Of a DNA stretch of 64,000 nt, positions 41,914 through 50,550 are shown one piece after another. Each line of letters begins with the position of its first letter. Position 1 is the first letter of the stretch. A program made the position numbers and the translations under genes. The notes under the pieces were generated by a model. That model saw only the letters and a list, made by a program, of their open reading frames with translations, was not told where the DNA came from and ran no database searches. The stretch is from an uncultured Flavobacteriaceae bacterium (GTDB lineage: Bacteria; Bacteroidota; Bacteroidia; Flavobacteriales; Flavobacteriaceae). The DNA is taken from assembly GCA_947494205.1 (NCBI GenBank), contig CANLUH010000008.1:1-64000 (forward strand), in the 5' to 3' direction.

Positions 41914-43534
41914 AATCTTTTCCTTTTCTTATTAATCGCGGTCGTTCTATAAAAGCTTCATTAAAAATACTTTTTGTACTATCGTATCCTTTATACTGTA
42001 TTTCACTTAAGTCTGAAAAACTATGGATAAAGTCTTCTAAAATATATTTTCGCTCAGTATAATTTTTAAAGTTTTCAAAATGAGTGTTAGTATTTTTATA
42101 CGTTTTGGAAGTCCATAATACAAAGGGTATTTCATACATGGGTTTTGTTCCATGATATTCATTATGTCCTTCTAAGTCCATAGTATCGTAAACTTCATCT
42201 CCATGGTCTGAGAAATATAGAACAAAACTATTTTCATTCTTAGCTTTAACATTTTGTATTACAGAATACACAATAGAGTCATTATACCTAATGGCATTAT
42301 CATATTCATTAACTTTTTGAACTTTATATTTACTTAAAGTCTTTCCGTTAATACTATCATCCTTAAAATAGTCAAATGTTTTAGGATAACGATTATTATA
42401 AGCGCCATGCGTTCCTATTAAATGAATAAATATCATTTTCTTTTCCTGTTGACTATTCAAAACACGTTTTAATGTAGGGAAAATAACATCGTCATATATA
42501 ATATCTTGTCCGTTATTAGTATTTAAAAAGTAAGTGTTATTGGCCGCAGAGCCTATTAATGTTGGTATACTTTCATGTAAGCCTACTGGGCGCTGATTAG
42601 ATATCCAATATGTTGAAAAGCCGGCTTCGTTAGCTAATTGAACTATTGAAGTGTTTTCTATTTTAAATGGATCCTTAAAACTAGACTGCGTTAAAATTTT
42701 ATCTAATGAAACAATAGTATGTACATTAGGACTAATCACTTTATTAAAAAGTACCATTTCGTCTTTTAATTTTGATAATAAAGGATTTGTTTCTCGCTCA
42801 TAACCATACAATTGCATGTGCCAACTAGAAGTAGATTCTCCAATAATTACAATATATGTTTGCTGCTCCTTATTAGAGCTTACATCTTTAATGTAGTGAC
42901 TATGCGGTTGCGCCAAGTTCTTTTTTAAATTAGCTTTTGTTACACTATAGTCTATGTAAGCGTAGTAACTATTTATTAAGAGGTTTTCTTCTCTTAATTT
43001 AAAATGTATTACTACTATAGCGCCAAAAATAAAAATGACATATAATACTTTGAAAGATATACTATTTAGGTATTTGTTATTAAATTCTAAATTCTTAAAG
43101 AAAGAAGAATCTTTAAAGTACTTATTATATAATAAATAGAAAAATGGGACTAAAGCTATAAGTACAATACCTAAAACTTTAATATTTAGATATTGGGTTA
43201 AAAACTCTGAAGCTTCTGTACTATTTGTTTCAAAAATAACATACAATGCAGATGCGCTAATTTTAACTCCGTAATTAACATAAAAACTAAGCTTTAAAAC
43301 GGCTAGTATTGTTAAAATGATTAATGTAAATAAACTAAAATAGTTGCGCTTCTTATTACCATTAATCAACAAAATTACACTTAAAAATACTCCAGTTAAT
43401 AATGAAAATGCAAGTACTTCTTTTAGATAGCCTTTAAAATACGGGGTGATAAAAAAACCAATTGTAACTATTACAAATAGAGGATATCCTATTAGTAAAA
43501 TTAAATTTCGTAATGGTTTTAAATTTTTAAACAA
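41900..43534 (-). CDS. phosphoethanolamine transferase (EptA-like sulfatase family)
   Basis: A 544-residue inner-membrane enzyme. Five N-terminal helices are followed by a periplasmic alkaline-phosphatase/sulfatase domain. The catalytic threonine lies in GESTSSWHMQLYGYERETNPLL at about residue 233, and a metal-site motif is YFSDHGDEVYD. This pattern matches phosphoethanolamine transferases, which add phosphoethanolamine to lipid A or other glycans. The start is a TTG at 43534, placing the first helix at residues 10-28. The GDPD-like gene overlaps its 3' end. Whether lipid A is the acceptor is not shown. Confidence 0.85.
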   Translation of the reverse strand: MFKNLKPLRNLILLIGYPLFVIVTIGFFITPYFKGYLKEVLAFSLLTGVFLSVILLINGNKKRNYFSLFTLIILTILAVLKLSFYVNYGVKISASALYVIFETNSTEASEFLTQYLNIKVLGIVLIALVPFFYLLYNKYFKDSSFFKNLEFNNKYLNSISFKVLYVIFIFGAIVVIHFKLREENLLINSYYAYIDYSVTKANLKKNLAQPHSHYIKDVSSNKEQQTYIVIIGESTSSWHMQLYGYERETNPLLSKLKDEMVLFNKVISPNVHTIVSLDKILTQSSFKDPFKIENTSIVQLANEAGFSTYWISNQRPVGLHESIPTLIGSAANNTYFLNTNNGQDIIYDDVIFPTLKRVLNSQQEKKMIFIHLIGTHGAYNNRYPKTFDYFKDDSINGKTLSKYKVQKVNEYDNAIRYNDSIVYSVIQNVKAKNENSFVLYFSDHGDEVYDTMDLEGHNEYHGTKPMYEIPFVLWTSKTYKNTNTHFENFKNYTERKYILEDFIHSFSDLSEIQYKGYDSTKSIFNEAFIERPRLIRKGKDYDKK

Positions 43535-43766
43535 AATATGTTTCTACTTTATATCTAATTGCTAAGTTAAAATTATTTATTAAACGTTCTTTAAAATAAA
43601 ATACAACGTATTATTTTAAAGTGCTTTTCAATAATCATTTAAACCTTTAAAAATGACACTTAATCTATTTACTGTTAACAACAAAACACAAAACACTGAT
43701 AAACAATGGTTAAATAAATTAAAAATCATTCGGGTATGTTAATAATTTTCATATATTTGTTAAAGG

Positions 43767-43774
43767 TAAATTTG
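43767..43774 (+). promoter_or_regulatory. -10 box for small membrane protein gene
   Basis: TAAATTTG matches TAnnTTTG, 25 bases before the ATG at 43800. The 230 bases between the transferase start at 43534 and this box contain no supported gene. Confidence 0.55.
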
Positions 43775-43799
43775 CTATTAACCTTAAAATAACCTACTA

Positions 43800-43961
43800 A
43801 TGTTTTATTTAATCTCCCCAGATAGTATTATGGAAGACTCTTCTTCCTCTAAGCTGGTTACTGTTTTGTCTATAGCTTTAATAGCTGTTTTAGTTTTACT
43901 AATTATAAGTATTTATAATGCTATGAAATTAGAAAAAGAAAGAAAGAAATTAGAAAAATAA
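43800..43961 (+). CDS. small single-span membrane protein, unknown
   Basis: A 53-residue frame too short for standard callers. The sequence MFYLISPDSIMEDSSSSKL is followed by a hydrophobic helix VTVLSIALIAVLVLLIISIY and a very basic-acidic tail (NAMKLEKERKKLEK). It has a full -10 box 25 bases upstream and a strong terminator 16 bases downstream, which together argue for expression as its own transcript. No family recognised. An alternative ATG at 43830 would remove the first ten residues. Confidence 0.6.
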   Translation: MFYLISPDSIMEDSSSSKLVTVLSIALIAVLVLLIISIYNAMKLEKERKKLEK

Positions 43962-43976
43962 TTATACGATAATAAT

Positions 43977-44006
43977 AAAAAACGCCTATTGAATAGGCGT
44001 TTTTTT
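43977..44006. terminator. bidirectional intrinsic terminator
   Basis: Stem AAAAAACGCCTATT with AATAGGCGTTTTTT around a 1-base turn, between the convergent small membrane protein and ettA genes. Confidence 0.88.
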
Positions 44007-44039
44007 ATGATATTTATTTTAATTCAACTTGTACTTAAT

Positions 44040-45731
44040 CTATCGTACAAGTTTTTTGTATTTAATACGTTTAGGCATTAAATCACCACCTAGTCGTTTT
44101 TTCTTATTCTCTTCATATTCACTAAATCCACCTTCAAAGAAATACACTTGAGAATCTCCCTCGAATGCTAAAATATGTGTACATATTCTATCTAAGAACC
44201 AACGGTCGTGACTAATAACTACTGCACATCCTGCAAAGTTCTCTAAACCTTCCTCTAAAGCTCTTAATGTATTTACATCAAGGTCGTTAGTTGGCTCATC
44301 TAATAGTAATACATTACCTTCTTCTTTTAAGGTCATTGCTAAATGCAATCGATTACGTTCTCCTCCAGATAATAGTTTTACTTTTTTATTTTGCTCACTT
44401 CCGCTAAAATTAAATCGGCTTAAATAAGCTCTAGAGTTTACTTGCTTGCCTCCCATCATGACCAAATCTTGTTCATCACTAAAATTTTGCCAAATTGTTT
44501 TTTCAGGGTCTATATTAGTGTGAGATTGATCTACATAAGCTATTTGAGCTGTTTCTCCAACAGAAAAGGTTCCTTTATCTGCTGTTTCCTCTCCCATTAT
44601 CATTCTAAATATAGTTGTCTTACCAGCTCCGTTTGGACCTATAATACCAACAATACCTGCTTGTGGCAGACTAAAATTTAAATCTTCGTATAATAATTTA
44701 TCACCATAAGCTTTACTAATACCTGAGGCATCAATAACATTGGTTCCTAATCGCGGGCCGTTAGGGATATAAATTTCAAGCTTTTCGTCCAATTGCTTTT
44801 GGTCTTGGCTCATTAATTTATCGTAATTCTTTAAACGTGCTTTTTGCTTTGTTTGTCTTCCTTTTGCTCCTTGACGTACCCAATCTAGCTCTCGCTCTAA
44901 CGTTTTTTGACGTTTTGAAGCCGATTTACTTTCTTGTGCCATACGTTTCGATTTTTGATCTAACCAAGATGAGTAGTTTCCTTTCCATGGAATACCTTCA
45001 CCTCTATCTAATTCTAAAATCCATCCTGCTACATTATCTAAAAAGTATCTATCGTGCGTTACAGCTATTACTGTCCCCTTATATTGTGCTAAATGGTGCT
45101 CTAACCAATGTACAGACTCTGCATCTAAGTGGTTGGTTGGCTCATCTAATAATAATACGTCTGGTTCTTTTAATAGTAAACGGCAAAGTGCTACTCTACG
45201 ACGTTCTCCTCCAGAGAGTACTCCTATTTTTTTATCACCATCCGGTGTGCGTAATGCATCCATTGCTATTTCTAGCTTTGTATCTAGTTCCCAAGCATTA
45301 GCTGCATCTATTTCGTCTTGTAAAACAGCTTGTCTGTCCATAAGCTTCTGCATTTTATCTGCATCGCTATAAACTTCTTCTAAGCCGAACATATCGTTTA
45401 TTTTATTGTATTCGTCTAGAATAGCTACAATTTCTGAAGCACCTTCTTTTACAACTTCTAAAACTGTTTTATTTTCATCTAATTGTGGTTCTTGCTCTAA
45501 GTAGCCTACAGTGTAGTCTTGCAAAAATGTAACATCGCCTTGATAATTTTTATCTACGCCAGCTATAATTTTTAATAATGTAGATTTACCAGAACCATTA
45601 AGTCCTAGTATTCCTATTTTAGCTCCGTAAAAAAAACTTAAGTATATATTTTTTAAAACCGGTGTATTGGCTCCTGGAAAGGTCTTAGTTAGACCTGCCA
45701 TTGAAAAAATTATTTTTTTATCGTCAGACAT
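44040..45731 (-). CDS. ettA: energy-dependent translational throttle protein EttA (ABC-F ATPase)
   Basis: An ABC-F protein of 563 residues that gates the ribosome according to energy state. Both nucleotide-binding domains are complete: Walker A GLNGSGKST at residues 43-51 and GPNGAGKTT near residue 364, signatures LSGGERRRVALCRLLL and LSGGERNRLHLAMTL, Walker B VLLLDEPTNHLD and VLLLDEPTNDLD, as in ABC-F proteins. The arm/linker with LDQKSKRMAQESK and RELDWVRQGAKGRQTKQKAR follows the first domain, as in EttA. No membrane segment. It is preceded by 57 bases containing no clear -10 match. Confidence 0.95.
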   Translation of the reverse strand: MSDDKKIIFSMAGLTKTFPGANTPVLKNIYLSFFYGAKIGILGLNGSGKSTLLKIIAGVDKNYQGDVTFLQDYTVGYLEQEPQLDENKTVLEVVKEGASEIVAILDEYNKINDMFGLEEVYSDADKMQKLMDRQAVLQDEIDAANAWELDTKLEIAMDALRTPDGDKKIGVLSGGERRRVALCRLLLKEPDVLLLDEPTNHLDAESVHWLEHHLAQYKGTVIAVTHDRYFLDNVAGWILELDRGEGIPWKGNYSSWLDQKSKRMAQESKSASKRQKTLERELDWVRQGAKGRQTKQKARLKNYDKLMSQDQKQLDEKLEIYIPNGPRLGTNVIDASGISKAYGDKLLYEDLNFSLPQAGIVGIIGPNGAGKTTIFRMIMGEETADKGTFSVGETAQIAYVDQSHTNIDPEKTIWQNFSDEQDLVMMGGKQVNSRAYLSRFNFSGSEQNKKVKLLSGGERNRLHLAMTLKEEGNVLLLDEPTNDLDVNTLRALEEGLENFAGCAVVISHDRWFLDRICTHILAFEGDSQVYFFEGGFSEYEENKKKRLGGDLMPKRIKYKKLVR

Positions 45732-45788
45732 TTTTATAGTTATTGTTTGGTTGAAATGTAATCTTTGTTTCTAATAATAGTGTTGTAA

Positions 45789-45965
45789 CTAAACGCGCCC
45801 TTTTAAAGCATTAAATACCCATGCAATTGCAAAAAAGCCAATACCTACAGATGCAAATCCCCATCCAGCAACATCATCGTATCTAAAAGCTCCTAATGCA
45901 ATTAATGCTAATCCAACAATTATCATTATAGTAGTAGCCCATGCTAATACCGTATTCTTATTCAT
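45789..45965 (-). CDS. CAL67264 family membrane protein
   Basis: A 58-residue membrane protein. I use the ATG at 45965 (MNKNTVLAWATTIMIIVGL), as the family begins; an ATG two codons earlier is possible. Two helices (AWATTIMIIVGLALIALGAF and GWGFASVGIGFFAIAWVFNAL) are joined by the conserved FRYDDVAGWGF loop. The family is restricted to Flavobacteria/Bacteroidota. Function unknown. It lies 57 bases upstream of ettA on the same strand. The 250 bases before it hold no supported gene. Confidence 0.85.
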   Translation of the reverse strand: MNKNTVLAWATTIMIIVGLALIALGAFRYDDVAGWGFASVGIGFFAIAWVFNALKGRV

Positions 45966-46224
45966 CGCCATCTTTAATTATTTTAAAATCTATTAATTTA
46001 TTTAGGTAATGAACTCATTTAAACTTTTTCAATTCCCTAAAAGTTATCATTTTTAGTTCTGTTTTTATCTTTTTCCCTTCTGTAGTTAAACTACTCAACT
46101 CAAAAAAGTCTTCAACACAACTCAAAATCTTTAATTTTCGCTTGAATATAAAAAGTTAAACAAGTTCAAACACAAATATCGCATTTTTAGACAAAATGTC
46201 TCTTATAATACTATACTTTATTAG

Positions 46225-47094
46225 TTATCTTTCTAAAAAACCCATTTTACCTTGCTGATAATCTCTAAGCGCTTCCATAATTTCGGTTTGCGTATTCATT
46301 ACATAAGGTCCCCAAGAGGTTACTTTTTCATTAAATGGCTCTCCTGATAAAAACAGTAATTTACTACCTTCTGTTGCTTCAATAGTAAAGCCATCACCGT
46401 CTGTATTAAATTCTATAAGTTGATTTTCATTTAAAGTTAACCTATTATTTTCATTAATATTAACATTGCCTTCTATTAAATATACTAATGCATTATGTCC
46501 TTTAGCAATATCTATGGTATGCTTCCCTCCTTCTTCAGCAGAAATCATATATACATTTACTGGTGTTTGTGTTTTAATCTTTCCGAATGTTTCGTTCAAT
46601 TTACCTGCTATAATTTGAATACTTAGTTTATCGTCTTCAGAATTAATAACATTAAAAGTGTCATTTTCGACATGTTGATAGGCAGCTGGTATCATTTTCT
46701 TTTCTGATGGTAAATTTAACCACAACTGTACGCCTTCTAAAACACCGCCTTGTTTTACAAATGCTTTTGTTGGGCCTTCAGAATGTATAATACCTCTTCC
46801 CGATGTAGTCCATTGCACATCTCCTGCTTTTACCACACTTTCGTTTCCTAAAGAATCTCTATGCAACTGTTCACCTTGCAATAGAAATGTTATAGGTTCA
46901 AATCCACGATGCGGATGTGGACCTAGATCGAAGGGATTATTTCTCTCATTAATTTCGTATGGTCCATAGTGATGTAATAATATAAAAGGATCTATATTCT
47001 CTATATCTTTTGTAGGTATAGGTTGCCTTAATTCTATTGGCCCCATGTTTACAAAATCGCTACGTCCTAATGTTTTTATTGTGTTTAGTTTCAT
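46225..47094 (-). CDS. pirin family protein
   Basis: A 289-residue bicupin. The pirin pattern is clear: DPFILLHHYGPYEINERNNPFDLGPHPHRGFEPITFLLQGEQLHRDS with the metal-binding histidines (HPHRG, LHRDS), GDVQWTTSGRGIIHSEGP, then QLWLNLPSEKKM. C-terminal cupin: FLSGEPFNEKVTSWGPYVMNTQTEIMEALRDYQQGKMG. Many pirins are quercetinase-like; some regulate metabolism. It follows the MarR gene by 47 bases as the last gene of the DoxX/FMN reductase/MarR cluster. Confidence 0.93.
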   Translation of the reverse strand: MKLNTIKTLGRSDFVNMGPIELRQPIPTKDIENIDPFILLHHYGPYEINERNNPFDLGPHPHRGFEPITFLLQGEQLHRDSLGNESVVKAGDVQWTTSGRGIIHSEGPTKAFVKQGGVLEGVQLWLNLPSEKKMIPAAYQHVENDTFNVINSEDDKLSIQIIAGKLNETFGKIKTQTPVNVYMISAEEGGKHTIDIAKGHNALVYLIEGNVNINENNRLTLNENQLIEFNTDGDGFTIEATEGSKLLFLSGEPFNEKVTSWGPYVMNTQTEIMEALRDYQQGKMGFLER

Positions 47095-47141
47095 TGTTCT
47101 TATTTTTATTTTCCATGGAAAGTAATTATATAAAAAAAGTG

Positions 47142-47579
47142 CTAACGCATTTTATCTAATAAGTTACTTAACTGTACTGCTTCAGTTTCAGTTAAGTTTT
47201 CTAATAAATCTTTTTTCGAGTTTTTAGATATTTCTTGTAATAATGCTAATCCTTTTTCTGTTATATTTATATGTACCACTCGCCTATCGTCTGGACAAGA
47301 TAAACGTTCTATTAATTGTTTATCGCATAACTTGTCCATTAAACGTGTTGCATTAGGCGAACGTTCTAACATACGTTCTTTAATAGTTTGTACTTTAATA
47401 GGTTTATTAGCACCTTTTAAGATTCTTAAAATATTAAACTGTTGTGGTGAAATACCAAAAGGTCTAAAAAAAGTATTTTGATGATTATTTATCCAGTTTG
47501 CTGTGTAAATAATATTCAATAACGCTTTAACCTTCTTACTCGGAAATCGTGAGTTAATATCTTTAGATAAATCTCCCAT
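47142..47579 (-). CDS. MarR-family transcriptional regulator
   Basis: A 145-residue winged-helix regulator. The winged helix is at about residues 45-110 (QQFNILRILKGANKPIKVQTIKERMLERSPNATRLMDKLCDKQLIERLSCPDDRRVVHINITEKGLALL). The DDRRVVHI wing is diagnostic. It lies between the FMN reductase (1 base upstream) and pirin, within the operon whose promoter carries a near-perfect palindrome at 48511-48530, probably its own operator. The ligand is unknown but the targets suggest quinones or related electrophiles. Confidence 0.94.
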   Translation of the reverse strand: MGDLSKDINSRFPSKKVKALLNIIYTANWINNHQNTFFRPFGISPQQFNILRILKGANKPIKVQTIKERMLERSPNATRLMDKLCDKQLIERLSCPDDRRVVHINITEKGLALLQEISKNSKKDLLENLTETEAVQLSNLLDKMR

Positions 47580-47580
47580 T

Positions 47581-48111
47581 TTATATGGCGTTTTTAAATA
47601 ATTCTATTTTGCTAATTAAATCATCATTCAAGGTCTTGTCTGTAATTCCTTTTTCTGAAAAATTGTCGTTAAATGATGGTAAAGAAAAATCTGCTACAAT
47701 ATTTCCTCCCATGTAAGGAAATCTTCCTTTTGCTATTTCTAAAGCTGTTGCTCCTCCTCTTCCTCCTGGAGAAGTAGCCATTAATAGCATAGGAATATTA
47801 CTCCATAATTTACCGTCTATTCTAGACATCCAATCAAAAATATTTTTAAACACCGTTGCGTATGCTCCATTATGCTCTGCTAATGATAATACAATGCCAT
47901 TGGAAGATTTTATTTTATCTAAAAACACTTGAGCATTATCTGGTATACCATGTTCTTGCTCGTAATCCATACCATAAATTGGTAATTCGTAATCGTTAAG
48001 GTCTAACACCTCAACGTTAGCATCTTTAACTTGGTGCGCTACGTATGATGCTAATTGTTTATTAATTGATGCTTTACTATTACTTCCTGCGAATGCTATA
48101 ATTTTTTTCAT
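47581..48111 (-). CDS. NADPH-dependent FMN reductase-like oxidoreductase
   Basis: A 176-residue flavodoxin-fold enzyme. The phosphate-binding start IIAFAGSNSKASINKQLASYVA and the later LSLAEHNGAYATVFKNIFDWMSRIDGKLWSNIPMLLMATSPGGRGG are typical of the NADPH-dependent FMN/quinone reductase family. Such enzymes reduce quinones or azo compounds by two electrons. It lies 2 bases after the DoxX gene and 1 base before MarR, so all are one transcript. Confidence 0.92.
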   Translation of the reverse strand: MKKIIAFAGSNSKASINKQLASYVAHQVKDANVEVLDLNDYELPIYGMDYEQEHGIPDNAQVFLDKIKSSNGIVLSLAEHNGAYATVFKNIFDWMSRIDGKLWSNIPMLLMATSPGGRGGATALEIAKGRFPYMGGNIVADFSLPSFNDNFSEKGITDKTLNDDLISKIELFKNAI

Positions 48112-48113
48112 TT

Positions 48114-48470
48114 TTATTTATTTAGTTTTTTATTAAAAATATATGATATTGTTAATAGTATTAAAGCAACTAATGCTCCTGTTTGTTCTCCGTCTCCAAT
48201 CATATAATGCGCAAAGAAAGCTAATATAAAAGCAAAAAAGAAACCGGCATAAGCCCATTCTTTTATAACTTTAAAATTAGGGTTCCAAATTGCAAATAGA
48301 CCTAATAATTTAGCCACAGCATATGGATAAATAATATAGGTTGGATATCCAAAGTTATTAAACATTTGTGAGACATCTCCATGTTTAAAAAAATACATGC
48401 TCACAGAAAATAACATTAATAATGTTAGTAAGCCTGTTGCTGCGTAATAAATAATTTTATCTCTTTTCAT
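48114..48470 (-). CDS. DoxX family membrane protein
   Basis: A 118-residue four-helix membrane protein, paralogue of the one at 24339. Conserved residues include MLFSVSMYFFKHGDVSQMFNNFGYPTYIIYPYAVAKLLGLFAIW and AHYMIGDGEQTGA. It is the first gene of the cluster DoxX-FMN reductase-MarR-pirin. The promoter at 48490-48497 and operator at 48511-48530 precede it. DoxX proteins have been linked to thiol/quinone homeostasis in other bacteria, which fits the neighbours. Confidence 0.88.
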   Translation of the reverse strand: MKRDKIIYYAATGLLTLLMLFSVSMYFFKHGDVSQMFNNFGYPTYIIYPYAVAKLLGLFAIWNPNFKVIKEWAYAGFFFAFILAFFAHYMIGDGEQTGALVALILLTISYIFNKKLNK

Positions 48471-48489
48471 TTTGTATAGATTTATTGTG

Positions 48490-48530
48490 CAAATATAATA
48501 ATAAATAATTATATATTCCTAGGTATATAT
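48490..48530 (-). promoter_or_regulatory. promoter and MarR operator of the DoxX cluster
   Basis: The leftward -10 box TATATTTG (complement of 48490-48497) matches TAnnTTTG, 19 bases before the 48470 ATG. Upstream at 48511-48530 is a 20-base near-perfect palindrome centred on CCTAGG, with only one mismatched pair and flanking ATATAT arms, about where the -33 region should be. A MarR dimer bound there would block polymerase. Confidence 0.65.
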
Positions 48531-48612
48531 TACCGTGTATTATTTTTTAACAAAACATTCGCTTTTAATACATGTTTTGGTTTCGTAAATTCGTAGCAAA
48601 TAAAATTAACTT

Positions 48613-50241
48613 ATGAATATTAACTTCAACAAAAACGAAGACCACAATAAACTTTTAGTATCAGATTTAAAAAGACGTTTTGCCAAAGTGAAGCTTGGTG
48701 GCGGACAAAAGCGTATAGATAAGCATCATGCCAAAGGCAAGTTAACAGCTAGAGAACGTATTGACTATCTTCTAGATAAAAAGTCTAAAAGTATAGAAAT
48801 TGGCGCTTTTGCTGGAGAGGATATGTATAAAGAACATGGTGGTTGTCCGTCTGGTGGAGTTGTTGTAAAAATAGGTTATGTAAAAGGCAAACAATGTATT
48901 GTTGTTGCTAATGATGCTACTGTTAAAGCTGGAGCTTGGTTTCCTATTACTGGTAAAAAGAATTTAAGAGCTCAAGAAATAGCTATAGAAAATAAACTGC
49001 CTATTATTTATTTAGTGGATAGTGCTGGTGTGTATTTACCAATGCAAGACGAAATTTTTCCAGATAAGGAGCATTTTGGACGTATTTTTAGAAATAATGC
49101 TATTATGAGTAGTATGGGTATTACTCAAATTGCTGCAGTTATGGGAAGTTGTGTTGCTGGTGGTGCTTATTTGCCTATTATGAGTGATGAAGCGCTTATA
49201 GTAGATAAAACGGGAAGTATATTCCTTGCAGGTAGTTATTTAGTAAAAGCTGCTATTGGAGAAAGTATAGATAATGAAACTTTAGGTGGAGCAACAACGC
49301 ATTGTGAAATTTCTGGTGTTACAGATTATAAAGCTAAAGACGATCATGATGCTTTAGATACGATTAAACGTATTGTTGGTAAGATAGGTGATTTTGATAA
49401 AGCAGGATATAACAGAATTGAAGCTAAAAAGCCAAAAGATAATCCTGAAGATATTTACGGTATTTTACCTAAGTCCAGGGCAGATCAGTACGATATGTTC
49501 GATATTATTAAACGTATTGTTGATAATGGTGAATATGATGAATATAAAGCAGGCTACGGACAAACTATTATTACTACTTATGCTAGGATAGATGGTTGGG
49601 CTGTTGGTATAGTTGCCAATCAGCGTAAATTAGTAAAAACTAAAAAAGGAGAAATGCAGTTTGGTGGTGTTATTTATAATGACAGTGCAGATAAAGCGAC
49701 TCGTTTTATTGCGAATTGTAACCAAAAGAAAATTCCTTTAGTCTTTTTACAAGATGTTACTGGTTTTATGGTTGGTAGTAAGAGCGAACATGGTGGTATT
49801 ATAAAAGATGGGGCCAAAATGGTAAATGCTGTTAGTAATAGTGTTGTCCCTAAATTTACAATTGTAATTGGTAATAGCTATGGTGCAGGTAATTATGCTA
49901 TGTGTGGAAAAGCCTACGACCCAAGATTAATTGCTGCATGGCCTAGTGCTGAGTTAGCAGTAATGAGTGGTAATAGTGCTGCCAAAGTATTACTACAAAT
50001 AGAAAAAGCTTCTTTAGAAAAGCAAGGGGAAACATTTACAAAAGAGAAAGAAGAAGCACTTTACAATAAAATTAAATCGCGTTACGATAATCAAGTATCG
50101 CCATATTATGCAGCTTCTAGAATATGGACAGATGCTATTATAGATCCTTTAGACACTCGTAAATGGATTAGTATGGGTATTGAAGCTGCCAATCATGCTC
50201 CTATTGAAAAACCATTTAATATGGGCGTTTTACAGGTTTAA
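48613..50241 (+). CDS. acyl-CoA carboxylase, carboxyltransferase (beta) subunit
   Basis: A 542-residue biotin-dependent carboxyltransferase subunit. Conserved crotonase-like elements: GGCPSGGVVVKIGYVKGKQCIVVANDATVKAGAWFP, PIIYLVDSAGVYLPMQ, VMGSCVAGGAYLPIMSDEALIV, IPLVFLQDVTGFMVGSKSEHGGIIKDGAKMV, FTIVIGNSYGAGNYAMCGKAYDPR, ending WTDAIIDPLDTRKWISMGIEAAN. This form is closest to methylcrotonyl- or propionyl-CoA carboxylase beta chains. No alpha (biotin carboxylase) subunit lies in the window, so the substrate is undetermined. Confidence 0.93.
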   Translation: MNINFNKNEDHNKLLVSDLKRRFAKVKLGGGQKRIDKHHAKGKLTARERIDYLLDKKSKSIEIGAFAGEDMYKEHGGCPSGGVVVKIGYVKGKQCIVVANDATVKAGAWFPITGKKNLRAQEIAIENKLPIIYLVDSAGVYLPMQDEIFPDKEHFGRIFRNNAIMSSMGITQIAAVMGSCVAGGAYLPIMSDEALIVDKTGSIFLAGSYLVKAAIGESIDNETLGGATTHCEISGVTDYKAKDDHDALDTIKRIVGKIGDFDKAGYNRIEAKKPKDNPEDIYGILPKSRADQYDMFDIIKRIVDNGEYDEYKAGYGQTIITTYARIDGWAVGIVANQRKLVKTKKGEMQFGGVIYNDSADKATRFIANCNQKKIPLVFLQDVTGFMVGSKSEHGGIIKDGAKMVNAVSNSVVPKFTIVIGNSYGAGNYAMCGKAYDPRLIAAWPSAELAVMSGNSAAKVLLQIEKASLEKQGETFTKEKEEALYNKIKSRYDNQVSPYYAASRIWTDAIIDPLDTRKWISMGIEAANHAPIEKPFNMGVLQV

Positions 50242-50264
50242 TTTTAAACTATTTTTTATAAACT

Positions 50265-50299
50265 AAAGAGTACATATATTTTATATGTACTCTTTTTTT
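50265..50299 (+). terminator. intrinsic terminator
   Basis: Stem AAAGAGTACATATA with TATATGTACTCTTT followed by a T-run, 24 bases after the carboxylase stop at 50241. Confidence 0.92.
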
Positions 50300-50462
50300 A
50301 TACCTCAAGTTTAATATATGCTTTTCTTATCAATCATAAAATAATTAAAAACACATAAAAAACTAATAATCAACAACTAAACTAACATTTAAGGCTTTAT
50401 TTTTAATAGTCCATTTTTATAAAATCGGATTTTATTGTCTCATTTCCTATACACTTTTAGAA

Positions 50463-50470
50463 TACATTTG
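50463..50470 (+). promoter_or_regulatory. -10 box for fibre-like protein operon
   Basis: TACATTTG matches TAnnTTTG, 80 bases before the ATG at 50551. The 309 bases between the carboxylase and this gene otherwise hold only the terminator at 50265-50299 and A/T-rich DNA. Confidence 0.5.
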
Positions 50471-50550
50471 ATGGTGTGCTAGCATTGAAGATACATAACT
50501 CTTCATACAATATTAAATTCTATTTATTAATCATTTTAAAACAAAAAACA

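Noticed and set aside
43653-43742. 29-codon frame beginning MTLNLFTVNNKTQ
   Set aside because: No -10 box or conservation visible; too short to support. The next frame at 43800 has better signals.
44837-45301. 154-codon frame on the + strand
   Set aside because: It is antisense to the well-supported ettA gene, is full of Leu/Phe codons expected from reading that gene backwards, and has no promoter or family match.
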